Below are positions 17,973 to 29,879 of a DNA stretch of 64,000 bases, in pieces (the stretch's first letter is position 1; the number at the start of each line of letters is the position of its first letter). The position numbers and the translations under genes are program-made. Origin of the DNA: Pseudoalteromonas rubra (GTDB lineage: Bacteria; Pseudomonadota; Gammaproteobacteria; Enterobacterales; Alteromonadaceae); contig NZ_PNCI01000004.1 in the NCBI RefSeq assembly GCF_005887095.1, forward strand, positions 54,508 through 118,507. The letters are read 5' to 3'. Below the pieces are notes generated by a model. That model saw only the letters and a list, made by a program, of their open reading frames with translations, was not told the DNA's origin and did not search any database.

Positions 17973-19430
17973 CTATGGGCGATACACTCTGACGTTTGCA
18001 AAGCCGTTTTCGTGCAGGATCAAGGCCTGTAACTGGCTCATCACGCCCTTATTACAGTACAGGTAGTAGTCTTTGTCCTGAGGCAGGTCACCAAACTTAG
18101 TGGCCAGGCGGAAAAACGGCAAATGGATCACTTCAATCCCATCGAGCTCAAGCGGCTCGGCATCTTCTTCTTCCGGTGAGCGGATATCCACCACCACGGC
18201 ACCTGCCGGTAACTCGCTGACATTCTCAGCTTCTTTAACTTCTTCTTTCGCTTCGGCTTCAATCTCACGAATGTCTTTCACAACGGCATTTTCTACCACA
18301 GTGTCCAGCACATCAAAATCAAACTTGCTTTCTTCGGCCTCGATTTTTTCCAGCTTGGCTTTTACTGTTGGCTTTTTCGAGATTACACCACAGTACTCCG
18401 GCATCGACTCAGCCATTTCACAAGTCCCAATCTGGCGCGCAATACGAATGATCTCTTCTTTATCATATTGGATAAGCGGACGTAAAATCAGTGTCTCGGT
18501 GACGCGGTCAATCACATTCAGGTTTGCCAGTGTCTGACTGGACACCTGACCAATACACTCACCGGTTACCAAAGCCTGAATACCAAAACGCTCCGCCACA
18601 GCCGACCCCGCTCGCATCATCATGCGCTTGAGCACCACGCCCATCTGACTACTTTCAATGTTTTCCAGGATCTCGGCAACCACGGGCTCGAAGTCCACGG
18701 TAATAAAGCGTACTTTATGGGTTGAGCTGTATTGCTTCCACAGATAGTGGCTGACCTGTTTCACCCCAATCTCGTGCGCCGCGCCCCCTAAGTTAAAAAA
18801 CAGGAAGTGGGTTCTCGCACCTTTGCGGATCATCTGGTAGCTGGCCACACCCGAATCAAAGCCACCTGACATCAGGGATAAGACATCTTCCTGCGTTGGC
18901 AATGGGAAACCACCCATGCCCAGATGTTTAGTCGTTACGATATAAGCACGGTCGCCTTTTACCTCAATTTTAACCGTCACATCCGGTTTGCGTAGCTGCA
19001 CGCGTGCACCCGGCACATGCTGGTTCAGACCGCCGCCAACATATCTTTCAACATCACTGGAGGTAAAGTCATGATCGCCCTGACGCTTAACTCGCACACA
19101 AAAGGTCTTGTTTTCGATCTGCGGGCCAACCAGAGGTAAGGCTTTTTGATAAATGTCGTCCAGGGTTTCAAAAGTGGTTTCCTGTACTTCCAGAAACTGA
19201 ACAATGCCGGGGATACGACCAAGGCCACTGATGAAGGCTTTGCGGATTGCAGGGTCTTCACTCTGCGTCACCACCGTAATATTGTCCCAGTTGTTCTTTA
19301 CCGTCACTTTTTCATCAAAGCGGCATAGCACCAGTTTGATGTTTCGCTCGAGTACCATAGTAAAACGTTTGCGAACCGATTTACTTTTGATCACGATTTC
19401 GGGGTGCAGTTTGACGATAAATTTAAACAT
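17973..19430 (-). CDS. thiI: tRNA uracil 4-sulfurtransferase ThiI (with rhodanese domain)
   Basis: Transfers sulfur to U8 of tRNA and to the ThiS carrier in thiazole synthesis. With the ATG at 19430 the protein has 485 residues and starts [17 protein letters not shown]. It has a THUMP domain, a PP-loop ([11 protein letters not shown]), and [15 protein letters not shown] holding the Cys that forms the redox disulfide in E. coli. The C-terminal rhodanese domain has its catalytic Cys near residue 459 ([12 protein letters not shown]). A Glu-rich linker ([12 protein letters not shown]) precedes that domain. It is the full-length proteobacterial form. No operon partner. Confidence 0.95.
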   Translation of the reverse strand: MFKFIVKLHPEIVIKSKSVRKRFTMVLERNIKLVLCRFDEKVTVKNNWDNITVVTQSEDPAIRKAFISGLGRIPGIVQFLEVQETTFETLDDIYQKALPLVGPQIENKTFCVRVKRQGDHDFTSSDVERYVGGGLNQHVPGARVQLRKPDVTVKIEVKGDRAYIVTTKHLGMGGFPLPTQEDVLSLMSGGFDSGVASYQMIRKGARTHFLFFNLGGAAHEIGVKQVSHYLWKQYSSTHKVRFITVDFEPVVAEILENIESSQMGVVLKRMMMRAGSAVAERFGIQALVTGECIGQVSSQTLANLNVIDRVTETLILRPLIQYDKEEIIRIARQIGTCEMAESMPEYCGVISKKPTVKAKLEKIEAEESKFDFDVLDTVVENAVVKDIREIEAEAKEEVKEAENVSELPAGAVVVDIRSPEEEDAEPLELDGIEVIHLPFFRLATKFGDLPQDKDYYLYCNKGVMSQLQALILHENGFANVRVYRP

Positions 19431-19554
19431 AGAAGTCACTCTTGGTTTGGACATGAATGCGCAATTGGCGCGCCGACAACGGGCGCGCGATTATAGCAGA
19501 CTTATTAAAGACTAGGAAATATACAGAGGATAACCAGCTTTTTCTGGTACGGGC

Positions 19555-20211
19555 TCAGGCAATACTGGGGAGCGCGGCATCTGCCATTGCCTGGTAGTGC
19601 TGTTGTAGATGTTCTATTTTGTCCCGGCTGAGCGCAGTGGCATAAGGTTTAAACAACATTAATACCTTCACAATGCCGTTATAGATATCCTGTTGTTCTA
19701 ACACGCCAGTCATTCTGCGCGCTTTCACATAGGGCGTCCAAAAGCTCACTACCATTTTTAGCATATGTGCTAACTCATTGGCATCTTCGTTACTGATGGC
19801 AATCACATCCACCTCGCGCAAACCCAGAACGACCGCTTTCACTTGCTCGAATAGCCGTGCCTGAAAGGCGATATAGTCTTTTTTCAGCACATCATCACGC
19901 GCCAGGATATCGTTCAGGTTGTCGTAGAAAAAATGGTAACGCCACATCAGTTCAAACAGCGAATCCAGATACTGAGTCAGCTGCTCAACCGGCTCGTCAT
20001 GGGCTGCCAACGGCTTAAAATGGGTACTCAGGTGTTCACTGTACAAGGCAAAAATATTGCGAATAATGTCTTCTTTGTTTTTAAAATGGTAATACAGATT
20101 ACCAGGACTGATCCCCATGTTAGAAGCGATGTGATTAGTAGTGATTGTTCGCTCGCCATGTAAGTTAAATAAGGCGATACTGGTACGTATAATTTTTTCC
20201 TTGGTGTTCAT
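19555..20211 (-). CDS. TetR-family transcriptional regulator
   Basis: A 218-residue repressor-type regulator. The N-terminal DNA-binding domain reads MNTKEKIIRTSIALFNLHGE and TTNHIASNMGISPGNLYYHF, the standard TetR helix-turn-helix followed by KNKEDIIRNIFALY. The C-terminal ligand domain has no clear marker. It is divergent from coaD. A palindrome (ACCG TT CGGT) in the shared intergenic region is a candidate operator. The ligand and target genes cannot be read from the sequence. Confidence 0.9.
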   Translation of the reverse strand: MNTKEKIIRTSIALFNLHGERTITTNHIASNMGISPGNLYYHFKNKEDIIRNIFALYSEHLSTHFKPLAAHDEPVEQLTQYLDSLFELMWRYHFFYDNLNDILARDDVLKKDYIAFQARLFEQVKAVVLGLREVDVIAISNEDANELAHMLKMVVSFWTPYVKARRMTGVLEQQDIYNGIVKVLMLFKPYATALSRDKIEHLQQHYQAMADAALPSIA

Positions 20212-20252
20212 ATTCGGTTCTCTGATAACACGTAATTAATGAGGCAATAATG

Positions 20253-20262
20253 ACCGTTCGGT
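20253..20262. promoter_or_regulatory. Candidate TetR-family operator
   Basis: The palindrome ACCG-TT-CGGT lies about 42 bases upstream of the TetR-family gene start, in the region shared with coaD. The flanks are A/T rich and partly symmetric. Position and symmetry suggest an autoregulatory site; no binding data. Confidence 0.4.
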
Positions 20263-20354
20263 TATAACGCACAGTGAAAATAGCACTAAATGGGAATAAC
20301 ATTAAATTTTCATTTTGAAATCAGACCAGTGATATTGTGCCGCAAGCTTGATAA

Positions 20355-22231
<1,877 letters not shown>

Positions 22232-22239
22232 AATCCGCT

Positions 22240-22261
22240 AAAGCGCCCGAACGGGCGCTTT
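22240..22261. terminator. Terminator between the Wzi-family gene and argH
   Basis: Perfect 10-base stem AAAGCGCCCG / CGGGCGCTTT with a 2-base apparent loop (AA), opening to a practical loop of 6. It sits at the convergent ends of the Wzi-family gene and the argH fusion and can work on both strands, although T runs are short. Confidence 0.75.
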
Positions 22262-22278
22262 CGCTAATAACAGTGGGT

Positions 22279-24144
22279 TCAGGCCACAAACTGGCAGGGA
22301 ATACGCGCAGGCTCTGCAACCTGCAACATAAACTCCATCGCCACTTCATCACAATTGTTTTTACGCAAACACAGCTCACAGTCTTTCATTACTTTTTCAG
22401 GAAGGCTGTCCTTATTGCACCCACTAAAGCCTTGTTTATCGAAAAAGCCTGGGACCCGAGTCAACACAATAACGCGCTTCAGCGCCAGACGCCTGGCCTT
22501 ATCCAGCAAATGCGATACCAGCAACTGCCCCTGACCTTTCACCTGCACCGACGGGTCGACCCCGAGTGAACGGATCTCGGCCAGACCCGTGTCATAAATA
22601 TACAGCGATGCACAGCCGGTCACTTTGCCATCGACCTCGGTCACAGCAAACTCATTGATACTGTGGATCATATCGCTTTTGGCCCGGGGCAGGTTTTCAC
22701 CTACCTTAGCCCAGTATTGGATCAGTCCGGCAATGGCTTCTACATCGTTTAACGTGGCATCACGAACCGTGATTTGCTGTTTTTTTTTCACTGCACTGAT
22801 GGCTGCTGACACTTGCTGTAAAGAGGTTCCCCCTTTGGCGTTGCGTGCCGCAATACAGGCATCCAGTTGCAGTACCGGGTAGACATCCTGATCGATCTGC
22901 ACGCACACAGACTGAAATTGAGCCAGACTCAAATCTTCGAGGTTTTTACGTTCGCTCAGCGCCAGTTGTACCAGCTGACCAACAATATGGTGTCCCTCAC
23001 GGAACGGGATCCCTTTTGCCACTAGGTAATCAGCCAGCTCTGTGGCATTTGCATGTCCGCCCTGCGCAGCCTGTTTGGTCTTGTCTCCATTGACCTTCAC
23101 GCTTTCAATACAGGACTGTGCCATGTGTAAAGCGGCCAGCCAGGTTGGCATGGCATCAAAGACGCCTTCTTTGTCTTCCTGCATGTCTTTGTTGTAGGCC
23201 AGCGGCAGTGCTTTTAGCGTCATCATCATGGCGCTGAAGGCCCCAAACACACGGCCGGTTTTACCCCGGAGCAACTCCAGGGCATCGGGGTTTTTCTTTT
23301 GCGGCATCAAAGAGGAGCCAGATGTCACATTATCTCCCAGCTCAATAAAGCCTGCCTCACCAGAGTTATAAAAAATCATGTCCTCGGCAAGTCGTGATAA
23401 ATGCAACATAGAAATAGACGCACAACTGAGTAACTCCAGCACAAAATCTCTGTCAGATACCGCATCCAGACTATTGCGCGTAGCACAGCTAAACTTCAGC
23501 TCAGCCGCCAGCTGCTCTCTGTCGATATCATAGGCGGTACCGGCCAGTGCGCCGCTGCCAAGCGGGCATTCGTTCAGGCGTGTTACGGCATCCTGAAGAC
23601 GCGATGTATCACGCTCCAGCATTTCCACATACGCCATGCACCAGTGACTAAATAACACAGGTTGCGCCCGTTGCAAGTGGGTATAGCCAGGTAAAACCGT
23701 GCCAAGCTCCCGCTCTGCCAGCGCAACAAATGCCGCTTTTAACATGTCCAGTGCTTCGAGGATTTTGTAAGCGCTGTCACGACACCATAAACGAAAATCG
23801 GTGGCCACCTGATCATTACGACTACGACCTGTGTGCAGCTTTTTGCCCAGATCGCCAACTTTGTTAATCAGGCGCGCCTCAACGTAAGAGTGAATGTCTT
23901 CATACCCAGCCGTCGCTATGGCGTGCGGATCCGCATTGGCTTCTTCCAGTAACGCTTGCAATGCCGCGACCAGTAGAGCATGCTCATCGCCAGTCAGGAC
24001 CTGAACCTGTTTGAGCGCGCCCGCCCAGGCAATCGAACCAACAATATCCTGCTCCGCCAGCTGATAGTCAAACGGTAAGGAATCATTAAATTGTTTAAAG
24101 GCCGCATCCGGCCCAGACGAAAAGCGTCCACCCCACAGTGCCAT
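22279..24144 (-). CDS. argH: Argininosuccinate lyase fused to GNAT N-acetylglutamate synthase domain, ArgH(A)
   Basis: A bifunctional protein of 621 residues. Residues 1 to about 460 are argininosuccinate lyase: [35 protein letters not shown] and the signature [14 protein letters not shown]. Residues from about 470 to the end are a GNAT acetyltransferase ([27 protein letters not shown] for acetyl-CoA binding, [11 protein letters not shown] and CDEVAM near the end) like the short ArgA of marine gammaproteobacteria. Such ArgH(A) fusions are described in Alteromonadales and Vibrionales. The fusion joins the first and last steps of arginine synthesis. It is the last gene of the argCBFGH operon. 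Confidence 0.95.
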   Translation of the reverse strand: MALWGGRFSSGPDAAFKQFNDSLPFDYQLAEQDIVGSIAWAGALKQVQVLTGDEHALLVAALQALLEEANADPHAIATAGYEDIHSYVEARLINKVGDLGKKLHTGRSRNDQVATDFRLWCRDSAYKILEALDMLKAAFVALAERELGTVLPGYTHLQRAQPVLFSHWCMAYVEMLERDTSRLQDAVTRLNECPLGSGALAGTAYDIDREQLAAELKFSCATRNSLDAVSDRDFVLELLSCASISMLHLSRLAEDMIFYNSGEAGFIELGDNVTSGSSLMPQKKNPDALELLRGKTGRVFGAFSAMMMTLKALPLAYNKDMQEDKEGVFDAMPTWLAALHMAQSCIESVKVNGDKTKQAAQGGHANATELADYLVAKGIPFREGHHIVGQLVQLALSERKNLEDLSLAQFQSVCVQIDQDVYPVLQLDACIAARNAKGGTSLQQVSAAISAVKKKQQITVRDATLNDVEAIAGLIQYWAKVGENLPRAKSDMIHSINEFAVTEVDGKVTGCASLYIYDTGLAEIRSLGVDPSVQVKGQGQLLVSHLLDKARRLALKRVIVLTRVPGFFDKQGFSGCNKDSLPEKVMKDCELCLRKNNCDEVAMEFMLQVAEPARIPCQFVA

Positions 24145-24168
24145 GTTACTTTACTCCTCTGATCACCG

Positions 24169-25383
24169 TTATTTAACCGACTTTTGCTTGTTCAATGCCG
24201 CAATGCGACTCGACAACGAGAACAAGCGGATAAAGCCTTCGGCATGAGACTGGTCATACACATCGTCTTCACCGAAAGTCGCAAAATCTTCGCTGTACAG
24301 GCTGTTTTGCGAGCGCTTTTGTACCGCGCTGACCTGACCTTTATACAGCTTCAGAACCACCTCACCGGTAGCCACCTGAGCCAGTGACTGAGCCGCCGCC
24401 AGTAAAGAGTCTTTTAACGGTGTAAACCAACGTCCGTCATACACTAAGTGAGCAAACTCACTGGCCACCGTTTCTTTCCATTTACGACAGGCTTTGTCCA
24501 AAACCAACTCATCAATGGCCTGAAGCGCCGCCACCATCACCGTGCCTCCCGGGGTTTCGTAACAGCCCCGTGACTTCATACCCACCAGGCGATTTTCAAC
24601 AATATCAATGCGGCCCACACCATGTTTGGCGGCAATTTCGTTGAGCGTCAGCAAACATTGATAAGGTGTCAGCGGCTGGCCATTGACCGCCGTTACCTGA
24701 CCGGCCTCAATCTGTACACTGACCAGTTCAGCCTCATCGGGTGCCTGCTCAGGCGAAGCCGTCCAGGTCCAGACCTGATCGCTGGGCTGATTCCATGGAT
24801 CTTCCAGTTCGCCACCTTCATGAGAAATATGCCAGGCGTTGGCATCACGGCTGTAGATTTTGGTTGCGGATGCTGCACAGGGGATATTGCGCTCGGCCAG
24901 ATAATCCAGCAAGGACTCCCGACTAGCTAGTGACCACTCACGCCATGGCGCGATCACCTCCAGATCAGGCGCAAGCGCGGCAAAGCAAGATTCAAAACGC
25001 ACCTGATCATTGCCTTTGCCGGTACAGCCATGAGACAGCGCATCCGCACCCACTTTGCGAGCGATCTCAACCTGTGCTTTGGCGATAATTGGCCGCGCCA
25101 TGGAAGTGCCCAGCAGATAAGTGCCTTCGTATACCGCACCGCTTTGCAAAGTCGGGTAAATGTACTCACTGACCAGCTCGGCCTTCAAATCGACGATGTG
25201 ACACTCACTGGCACCAGATGCAAGCGCTTTTTCTTCAACGCCCTGAAGCTCTTCATCCCCCTGGCCGACATCGGCCACAAACGCGACAACGTCGCAGCCG
25301 TAGTTTTCTTTTAACCAGGGCACAATGGCCGACGTATCCAGACCACCTGAGTATGCCAGAACGACTTTTTTGATATTTTTCAT
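24169..25383 (-). CDS. argG: Argininosuccinate synthase
   Basis: Joins citrulline and aspartate with ATP to make argininosuccinate. The protein is 404 residues, the usual length of the type 1 enzyme. The ATP PP-loop is [11 protein letters not shown] near residue 10; other marks are [14 protein letters not shown] in a slightly varied form ([15 protein letters not shown]), [20 protein letters not shown] and [17 protein letters not shown]. It lies fourth in the arg operon, 34 bases after argF and 24 bases before argH. Confidence 0.97.
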   Translation of the reverse strand: MKNIKKVVLAYSGGLDTSAIVPWLKENYGCDVVAFVADVGQGDEELQGVEEKALASGASECHIVDLKAELVSEYIYPTLQSGAVYEGTYLLGTSMARPIIAKAQVEIARKVGADALSHGCTGKGNDQVRFESCFAALAPDLEVIAPWREWSLASRESLLDYLAERNIPCAASATKIYSRDANAWHISHEGGELEDPWNQPSDQVWTWTASPEQAPDEAELVSVQIEAGQVTAVNGQPLTPYQCLLTLNEIAAKHGVGRIDIVENRLVGMKSRGCYETPGGTVMVAALQAIDELVLDKACRKWKETVASEFAHLVYDGRWFTPLKDSLLAAAQSLAQVATGEVVLKLYKGQVSAVQKRSQNSLYSEDFATFGEDDVYDQSHAEGFIRLFSLSSRIAALNKQKSVK

Positions 25384-25417
25384 GATATTTTTACCTTAAT
25401 TCTTGAATCTTATTGGC

Positions 25418-26338
25418 TCAGACGAGCTGCTTATTCATCAGCGCCAGTAACAGAGCATTTTGTGCATGCATGCGGTTTTCTGCCTGTTGCAGGATCCGCG
25501 CTTTAGGACCGTCCATCACCTCTGAGGTGATCTCATAGCCCCGGTGCGCAGGCTGGCAATGCAGCACTGTACTGGCCCCGGTTTGTTCGAGTAGTGTTTG
25601 ATTAAGCTGATACGGCATAAAGGTGGTTTTTGCCTGCTCCAGTGACGTGTCGCTACCCATTGAGACCCAGGTATCTGTGTACAAAGCGTTGGCACCGGCT
25701 GCGGCTTCAATACGATCACTGATCATCACAGACGCGCCATTTACCGCAGCAATTTGCTCTGCCTGTTTTACTATTTGCGCATCAGGCGAATGTCCTTTGG
25801 GGCACACAGCGACAAAATCTGCCCCCAGCGTTGCCCCCAGCAGCAATAAAGATTGGCAAACATTGTTTCCCTCACCCAGATATGCCAGTTTGATCTGGCT
25901 GACATCGCCAAATACTTCCTGCAAAGTCAGAAAGTCTGCAAGCGCCTGACATGGGTGGTATAAGTCACACAAGCTGTTCACCACCGGAATATCAGAATGC
26001 TCAGCCAGCACCTCAAGGGTATGATGGGAAGAAACACGCGCCACCAATGCATCGGCCCAGGTGGCAATGTTCAGCGCAAAGTCCTGCACGGATTCACGGC
26101 TGCCCATTGCGCCGTTTTGTTGATCCAGATAGACCGCATGGCCGCCCAGCTTGTTGATACCAATGTCGAACGACAAGCGGGTTCTGAGACTGGGTTTTTC
26201 GAATAAAGTGACCACAGATTTGCCTGCCAAAGCATGCGCAAATTCCTGTGGCTGCTGTTTGATATCACTTGCCAGCGCAAGGAGTTTCAGAGCCTGGCTT
26301 TTATCAAATTCCAGACCGGTAATAAAGTGAGTCGACAT
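25418..26338 (-). CDS. argF: Ornithine carbamoyltransferase
   Basis: Makes citrulline from ornithine and carbamoyl phosphate. 306 residues. The phosphate-binding motif is SLRTR (in FEKPSLRTRLSFD) where most OTCases have STRTR. The HPCQ motif is present (LYHPCQALADF), the ornithine-binding loop is DTWVSMGSD, and the catalytic Cys is in LHCQPAHRG, where the common form is HCLP. The SMG loop supports ornithine rather than acetylornithine as substrate, and an argE deacetylase is encoded nearby. It is third in the arg operon. Confidence 0.93.
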   Translation of the reverse strand: MSTHFITGLEFDKSQALKLLALASDIKQQPQEFAHALAGKSVVTLFEKPSLRTRLSFDIGINKLGGHAVYLDQQNGAMGSRESVQDFALNIATWADALVARVSSHHTLEVLAEHSDIPVVNSLCDLYHPCQALADFLTLQEVFGDVSQIKLAYLGEGNNVCQSLLLLGATLGADFVAVCPKGHSPDAQIVKQAEQIAAVNGASVMISDRIEAAAGANALYTDTWVSMGSDTSLEQAKTTFMPYQLNQTLLEQTGASTVLHCQPAHRGYEITSEVMDGPKARILQQAENRMHAQNALLLALMNKQLV

Positions 26339-26346
26339 AAGGCTTC

Positions 26347-27129
26347 CTAAGGTAAAATGTGAGTACCGACGTGCTGCCCGGCTATCAGGGCAACCAAGTT
26401 ATCTGGCTTTTGCCAGCTGGAGATGTACACCCCACGTCGTAAATGTCGGGCAGCGTGAAGACTGGTCTTAACTTTGACCTCCATCCCGCCCACAATCACC
26501 TTCTGTGCTATCAGTTGTTCTATCTGCTCACTATTTAGCTGCGCCAGAGGTTGGCCAGCCCCGTCCAGTACCGCTTCTACATCGGTCATAAAGATCAGTT
26601 CGCCACCCAGCTGATGTGCCAGCGCAGCCGCCGCTTCATCCGCGTTTACATTAAACAGCGCACCATCTGCACCTATGCCAATTGAACTCACCAACGGCAC
26701 TCTGCCGGTTGCCAGCAGCTCGGGGACCAAGCTGTCATGATGCGGCTCACACGTGCCAACTTGTCCCAACGCCTTAAGCTTTTGCGAAGTCATCAGGCCC
26801 GCTTCATATAAGCTGATCCCAACGGGATTTAAACCCGCCGTGATTGCCTGGGCCATTAACTGCTTGTTTGCACACCCGGCAAGCGCACCAACAATATACG
26901 GCATTTGCTCTTTGGGGCTGATCCGTAACCCCTGATGTTTAGCAGTGGCAAACCCGGCATCACTCAACCAGCTGTCTACCAAAGCACCACCACCGTGGAC
27001 CACCACAAAGTCTTGCGTACTGTCTTGTTGCGCTAATAAATGAAGTGCTTTGAATAAGTCATGGGCGGCGTGTTCTGAGTTAAGCACTGCGCCACCCAGT
27101 TTAATCACCCAGGTTTTTTTATCTGTCAT
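26347..27129 (-). CDS. argB: Acetylglutamate kinase
   Basis: Phosphorylates N-acetylglutamate in arginine synthesis. 260 residues, the short E. coli-like form without the N-terminal helix of arginine-inhibited enzymes. Marks are WVIKLGGAVL with the catalytic Lys, VVHGGGALVD, FNVNADEAAAALAHQL and a C-terminal KVIVGGMEVKVKTSLHA with the second Lys. It starts 3 bases after argC ends and is followed 8 bases later by argF. Confidence 0.96.
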   Translation of the reverse strand: MTDKKTWVIKLGGAVLNSEHAAHDLFKALHLLAQQDSTQDFVVVHGGGALVDSWLSDAGFATAKHQGLRISPKEQMPYIVGALAGCANKQLMAQAITAGLNPVGISLYEAGLMTSQKLKALGQVGTCEPHHDSLVPELLATGRVPLVSSIGIGADGALFNVNADEAAAALAHQLGGELIFMTDVEAVLDGAGQPLAQLNSEQIEQLIAQKVIVGGMEVKVKTSLHAARHLRRGVYISSWQKPDNLVALIAGQHVGTHILP

Positions 27130-27132
27130 AAG

Positions 27133-28143
27133 TTACCCCATCAACCCTTGTTCATGCGGATACTGACTGGCCAGATTCATACACTGCAGTGCCTGTCCTG
27201 CCGCGCCTTTCAATAGATTATCTATGGCCACTGTGACAATCAGTTGCTGCCCCTGCTGCTGCCAGCCAATATCGACAAATGCACGGTTTGCCACCCCTTT
27301 GATTGAAGGCATGTTTGCACCTTTGAGGCGGATCAGCGGCTCGTCTGCCAGCACCTGATAGGCTTGTGCAACCTGACGCTCTGAAACGCCCGGCTTAAGT
27401 GAGACATAAATGGTTTCCAGAATACCCCGTGGGAAATTCCCCAAATGCGGTGTAAACAACACGGGGTGATCAAGGTAACGCTCAATTTCCGGAGTATGCC
27501 GATGATTAAACAGACCATAAGGCGCCAAAGATACCTCACAAAAATGGGTAGTGAGGCTGGCTTTGCGGCCCGCGCCGGTCACACCCGATACGGCATTGAT
27601 AATAATGGTGCTGTCACTAAGTAAATCAGCATGCTTAAGCGGTTTAAGTGCGTTCAGCGCAGCGGTTGGATAACAGCCGGGCACCGCCACCAGCTGAGCT
27701 TCGCTCAGTGATCCGCCATACCACTCCACCAGGCCGTAACGCGCTTTGTCCAGCCATTGTGAGTAAGGGTGGCTGAAGCCATAGTATTGTTCATAATCTT
27801 TGCTGCTTTTGAGCCGGTAAGCCCCTGACAAATCAAAGACTTTCTTGCCCATCTTTAGAAAGGTTTGAGCCAGCTCTACGCTGACTTTATGGTCAGTACA
27901 AAGGCAGACATAGTCGACATCACTGTCGGCTATGTCTGCAAACGTCTCATCCGTCAAAGGGAGCAGGGAGACATCAAGTAAACCTGTGTGTTCAGGATAT
28001 AGCTCACTCAGATATTTCCCTTTATCCAGGCTATTTGCTGACACATAACAGCCACTCAGTTTCAAACCCGGGTGGCGGGCCACCAAACTGGCCAGCTCTG
28101 CGCCGCTATATCCACTGGCGCCAACAATTGCTACGTTAAACAT
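27133..28143 (-). CDS. argC: N-acetyl-gamma-glutamyl-phosphate reductase
   Basis: Reduces N-acetylglutamyl phosphate to the semialdehyde with NADPH. 336 residues. The cofactor motif GASGYSGAEL starts near residue 8, and the catalytic Cys 157 is in VAVPGCYPTAA. GVTGAGRKAS and HRHTPEIERY are further family marks. It is the first gene of argCBFGH and begins about 170 bases from argE on the other strand, in a region with ARG-box-like sites. Confidence 0.96.
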   Translation of the reverse strand: MFNVAIVGASGYSGAELASLVARHPGLKLSGCYVSANSLDKGKYLSELYPEHTGLLDVSLLPLTDETFADIADSDVDYVCLCTDHKVSVELAQTFLKMGKKVFDLSGAYRLKSSKDYEQYYGFSHPYSQWLDKARYGLVEWYGGSLSEAQLVAVPGCYPTAALNALKPLKHADLLSDSTIIINAVSGVTGAGRKASLTTHFCEVSLAPYGLFNHRHTPEIERYLDHPVLFTPHLGNFPRGILETIYVSLKPGVSERQVAQAYQVLADEPLIRLKGANMPSIKGVANRAFVDIGWQQQGQQLIVTVAIDNLLKGAAGQALQCMNLASQYPHEQGLMG

Positions 28144-28241
28144 CGATAACTCTTATAAATTAGTAAACACAAAAACCATATATCTGCTATTGATGATGTT
28201 ATCGTCGCATTGTTGCACCCTCTATATTTATGCTAAAAAAA

Positions 28242-28255
28242 TGAATTGATATTCA
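28242..28255. promoter_or_regulatory. ARG box (ArgR operator)
   Basis: TGAATTGATATTCA matches the ArgR consensus core TGAAT-N4-ATTCA with perfect symmetry and A/T-rich flanks. It lies between the divergent argC and argE, where arginine-dependent repression is expected. Confidence 0.85.
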
Positions 28256-28289
28256 CCTTACATACATATAGATTTTTATGCAACAGGTT

Positions 28290-28303
28290 TGAATAAATAT
28301 TTT
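28290..28303. promoter_or_regulatory. Second, weaker ARG box-like site
   Basis: TGAATAAATATTTT has a perfect left half-site and a degenerate right half, 48 bases (centre to centre) from the first box and close to the argE start. ArgR usually binds box pairs, often closer together, so this is a candidate only. Confidence 0.5.
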
Positions 28304-28315
28304 TAGGATACTGCA

Positions 28316-29479
28316 ATGTCATTACCCGACTTTAAAACTATGTACCGCGAGCTAATTGCCCGGCCCTCTATCAGTGCACTCGATCAGACGCTCAACCAAA
28401 GCAACCGGGCGGTCATTGAACTGCTTGCTCAGTGGTGTGAAAAACTGGGTTTCAGTACCGAAATTACCGAGCTCTACGCCGCGCCGGGCAAGTTCAACTT
28501 ACTCGCCAGAAAATGTCCGCCGGGACAGGCAGACCAAACCGGTGGCCTGATGCTCGCCGGACACACAGACACTGTGCCCTTTGATGACAGCCGCTGGAAC
28601 TTTGACCCCTTCACCCTCAGCGAGCGGGACAATCGTCTGTATGGCTTAGGGAGCATTGACATGAAAGGCTTTTTTGCCTTTGTATTGAAAGCGCTGGAAG
28701 ATCTTCAAGACATGCCACAAAGCGCCCCGATTATGATCCTGGCCACCGCAGATGAGGAGATCACCATGGCAGGCGCGCAGGAGATTGCACGCCACAGCAA
28801 CCTCAAGCCTGAGCGCTGTATCATTGGTGAGCCGACCGACATGGTTCCTGTGTACACTCACAAGGGACACATGTCTTCGGCGATTCGGGTAACGGGTCGT
28901 TCGGGGCACAGTTCCGATCCGGATCGAGGCTTAAATGCCATCGAGATAATGCAGCAAGTAATGACCAATCTGTTACAGCTAAAAGAAGATTTAAAGAATA
29001 AATATTCACTTGAGGATTTTGCAATTCCTTACCCGACCTTGAATTTAGGTCATATTCACGGAGGCGACAATGCCAACCGAATTTGTGGCTGCTGCGAGCT
29101 ACATATTGACCTTCGCCCCCTGCCCGGACTCAGCATCGCAGAGCTCCAGGCCTTGTTATTACAGGCCGTTGCTCCGATCAATGCGCGTTATCCCGACAGC
29201 GTGTCAGTGATTGACTTGCACGACCCCATTCCCGCCTTTCATGGCACACGAGATTGCTCCTTAGTTAAACTGGCTGAAAAAATTTCAGGTCAGCAGGCTG
29301 TGGCCGTGAATTATTGTACAGAAGCGCCCTTTTTACAGCAGCTTGGTTGCGAGACGATCGTAATGGGACCCGGCTCCATTGCGCAGGCACATCAACCAGA
29401 TGAATACCTGGCAATGGAAAAAATCAAACCCAGCCAGCAGATCCTGACTGAGTTGATCAGGCAACAATGTTTTGCTTAG
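28316..29479 (+). CDS. argE: Acetylornithine deacetylase
   Basis: Zinc-dependent M20-type deacetylase that yields ornithine from N-acetylornithine. 387 residues. The metal motifs are AGHTDTVPFDD, with the ligand His and Asp, GLGSIDMKGFFAF, and ATADEEITMAGA with the catalytic Glu pair. RSGHSSDPDRGLNAIE is the dimerisation-domain segment. It is divergent from argCBFGH, sharing the ARG-box region. The following 400 bases have no recognised gene. Confidence 0.95.
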   Translation: MSLPDFKTMYRELIARPSISALDQTLNQSNRAVIELLAQWCEKLGFSTEITELYAAPGKFNLLARKCPPGQADQTGGLMLAGHTDTVPFDDSRWNFDPFTLSERDNRLYGLGSIDMKGFFAFVLKALEDLQDMPQSAPIMILATADEEITMAGAQEIARHSNLKPERCIIGEPTDMVPVYTHKGHMSSAIRVTGRSGHSSDPDRGLNAIEIMQQVMTNLLQLKEDLKNKYSLEDFAIPYPTLNLGHIHGGDNANRICGCCELHIDLRPLPGLSIAELQALLLQAVAPINARYPDSVSVIDLHDPIPAFHGTRDCSLVKLAEKISGQQAVAVNYCTEAPFLQQLGCETIVMGPGSIAQAHQPDEYLAMEKIKPSQQILTELIRQQCFA

Positions 29480-29879
29480 CGCAGTGTAATAACATGTAAT
29501 TGCAAGACGCCCCCTCAGCAACTATACCTGAACAGATGTAACACATAGTCGGTATCAACCTGCCAGCATGCGATCCGTCAATCACAGCGCAGAGCAGGTT
29601 TTTACCTGTTAAAGATGTGCCGTTGCTTTATAGCTGCGGTGCATTCTGGCCGTTCGGGGCCATCGACTGTCAGCATAGGACGCCGCAGTATCTGTCTACT
29701 GGCAAGGAAGGGGCAAAAGATGTACAGACCACTCTGTCATACCAGTTACCATGGCTTGTGCTGTCATGATCTAAGCCGCTGGTCACACAGCATGCGGACT
29801 GTCGCTTGCTGTGCTGTTTTCCTTCCTCTGATGTGTGCCGCTCGTACATTTCTCTTATCACTTAATCAGGGGCAAACTT
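29480..29879. other. Intergenic region between argE and the GMC cluster
   Basis: I see no gene with convincing coding features. An inverted repeat caggt/acctg (near 29593-29606) lacks a T run. The block AGGGGCAAA-AG-ATGTACAGAC at 29709-29729 is nearly repeated at 29868-29889, where it forms the ribosome site and start of the next gene. An open frame from 29720 is Cys-rich, ends inside the next gene and looks non-coding. Promoters for the cluster probably lie here. Confidence 0.5.
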
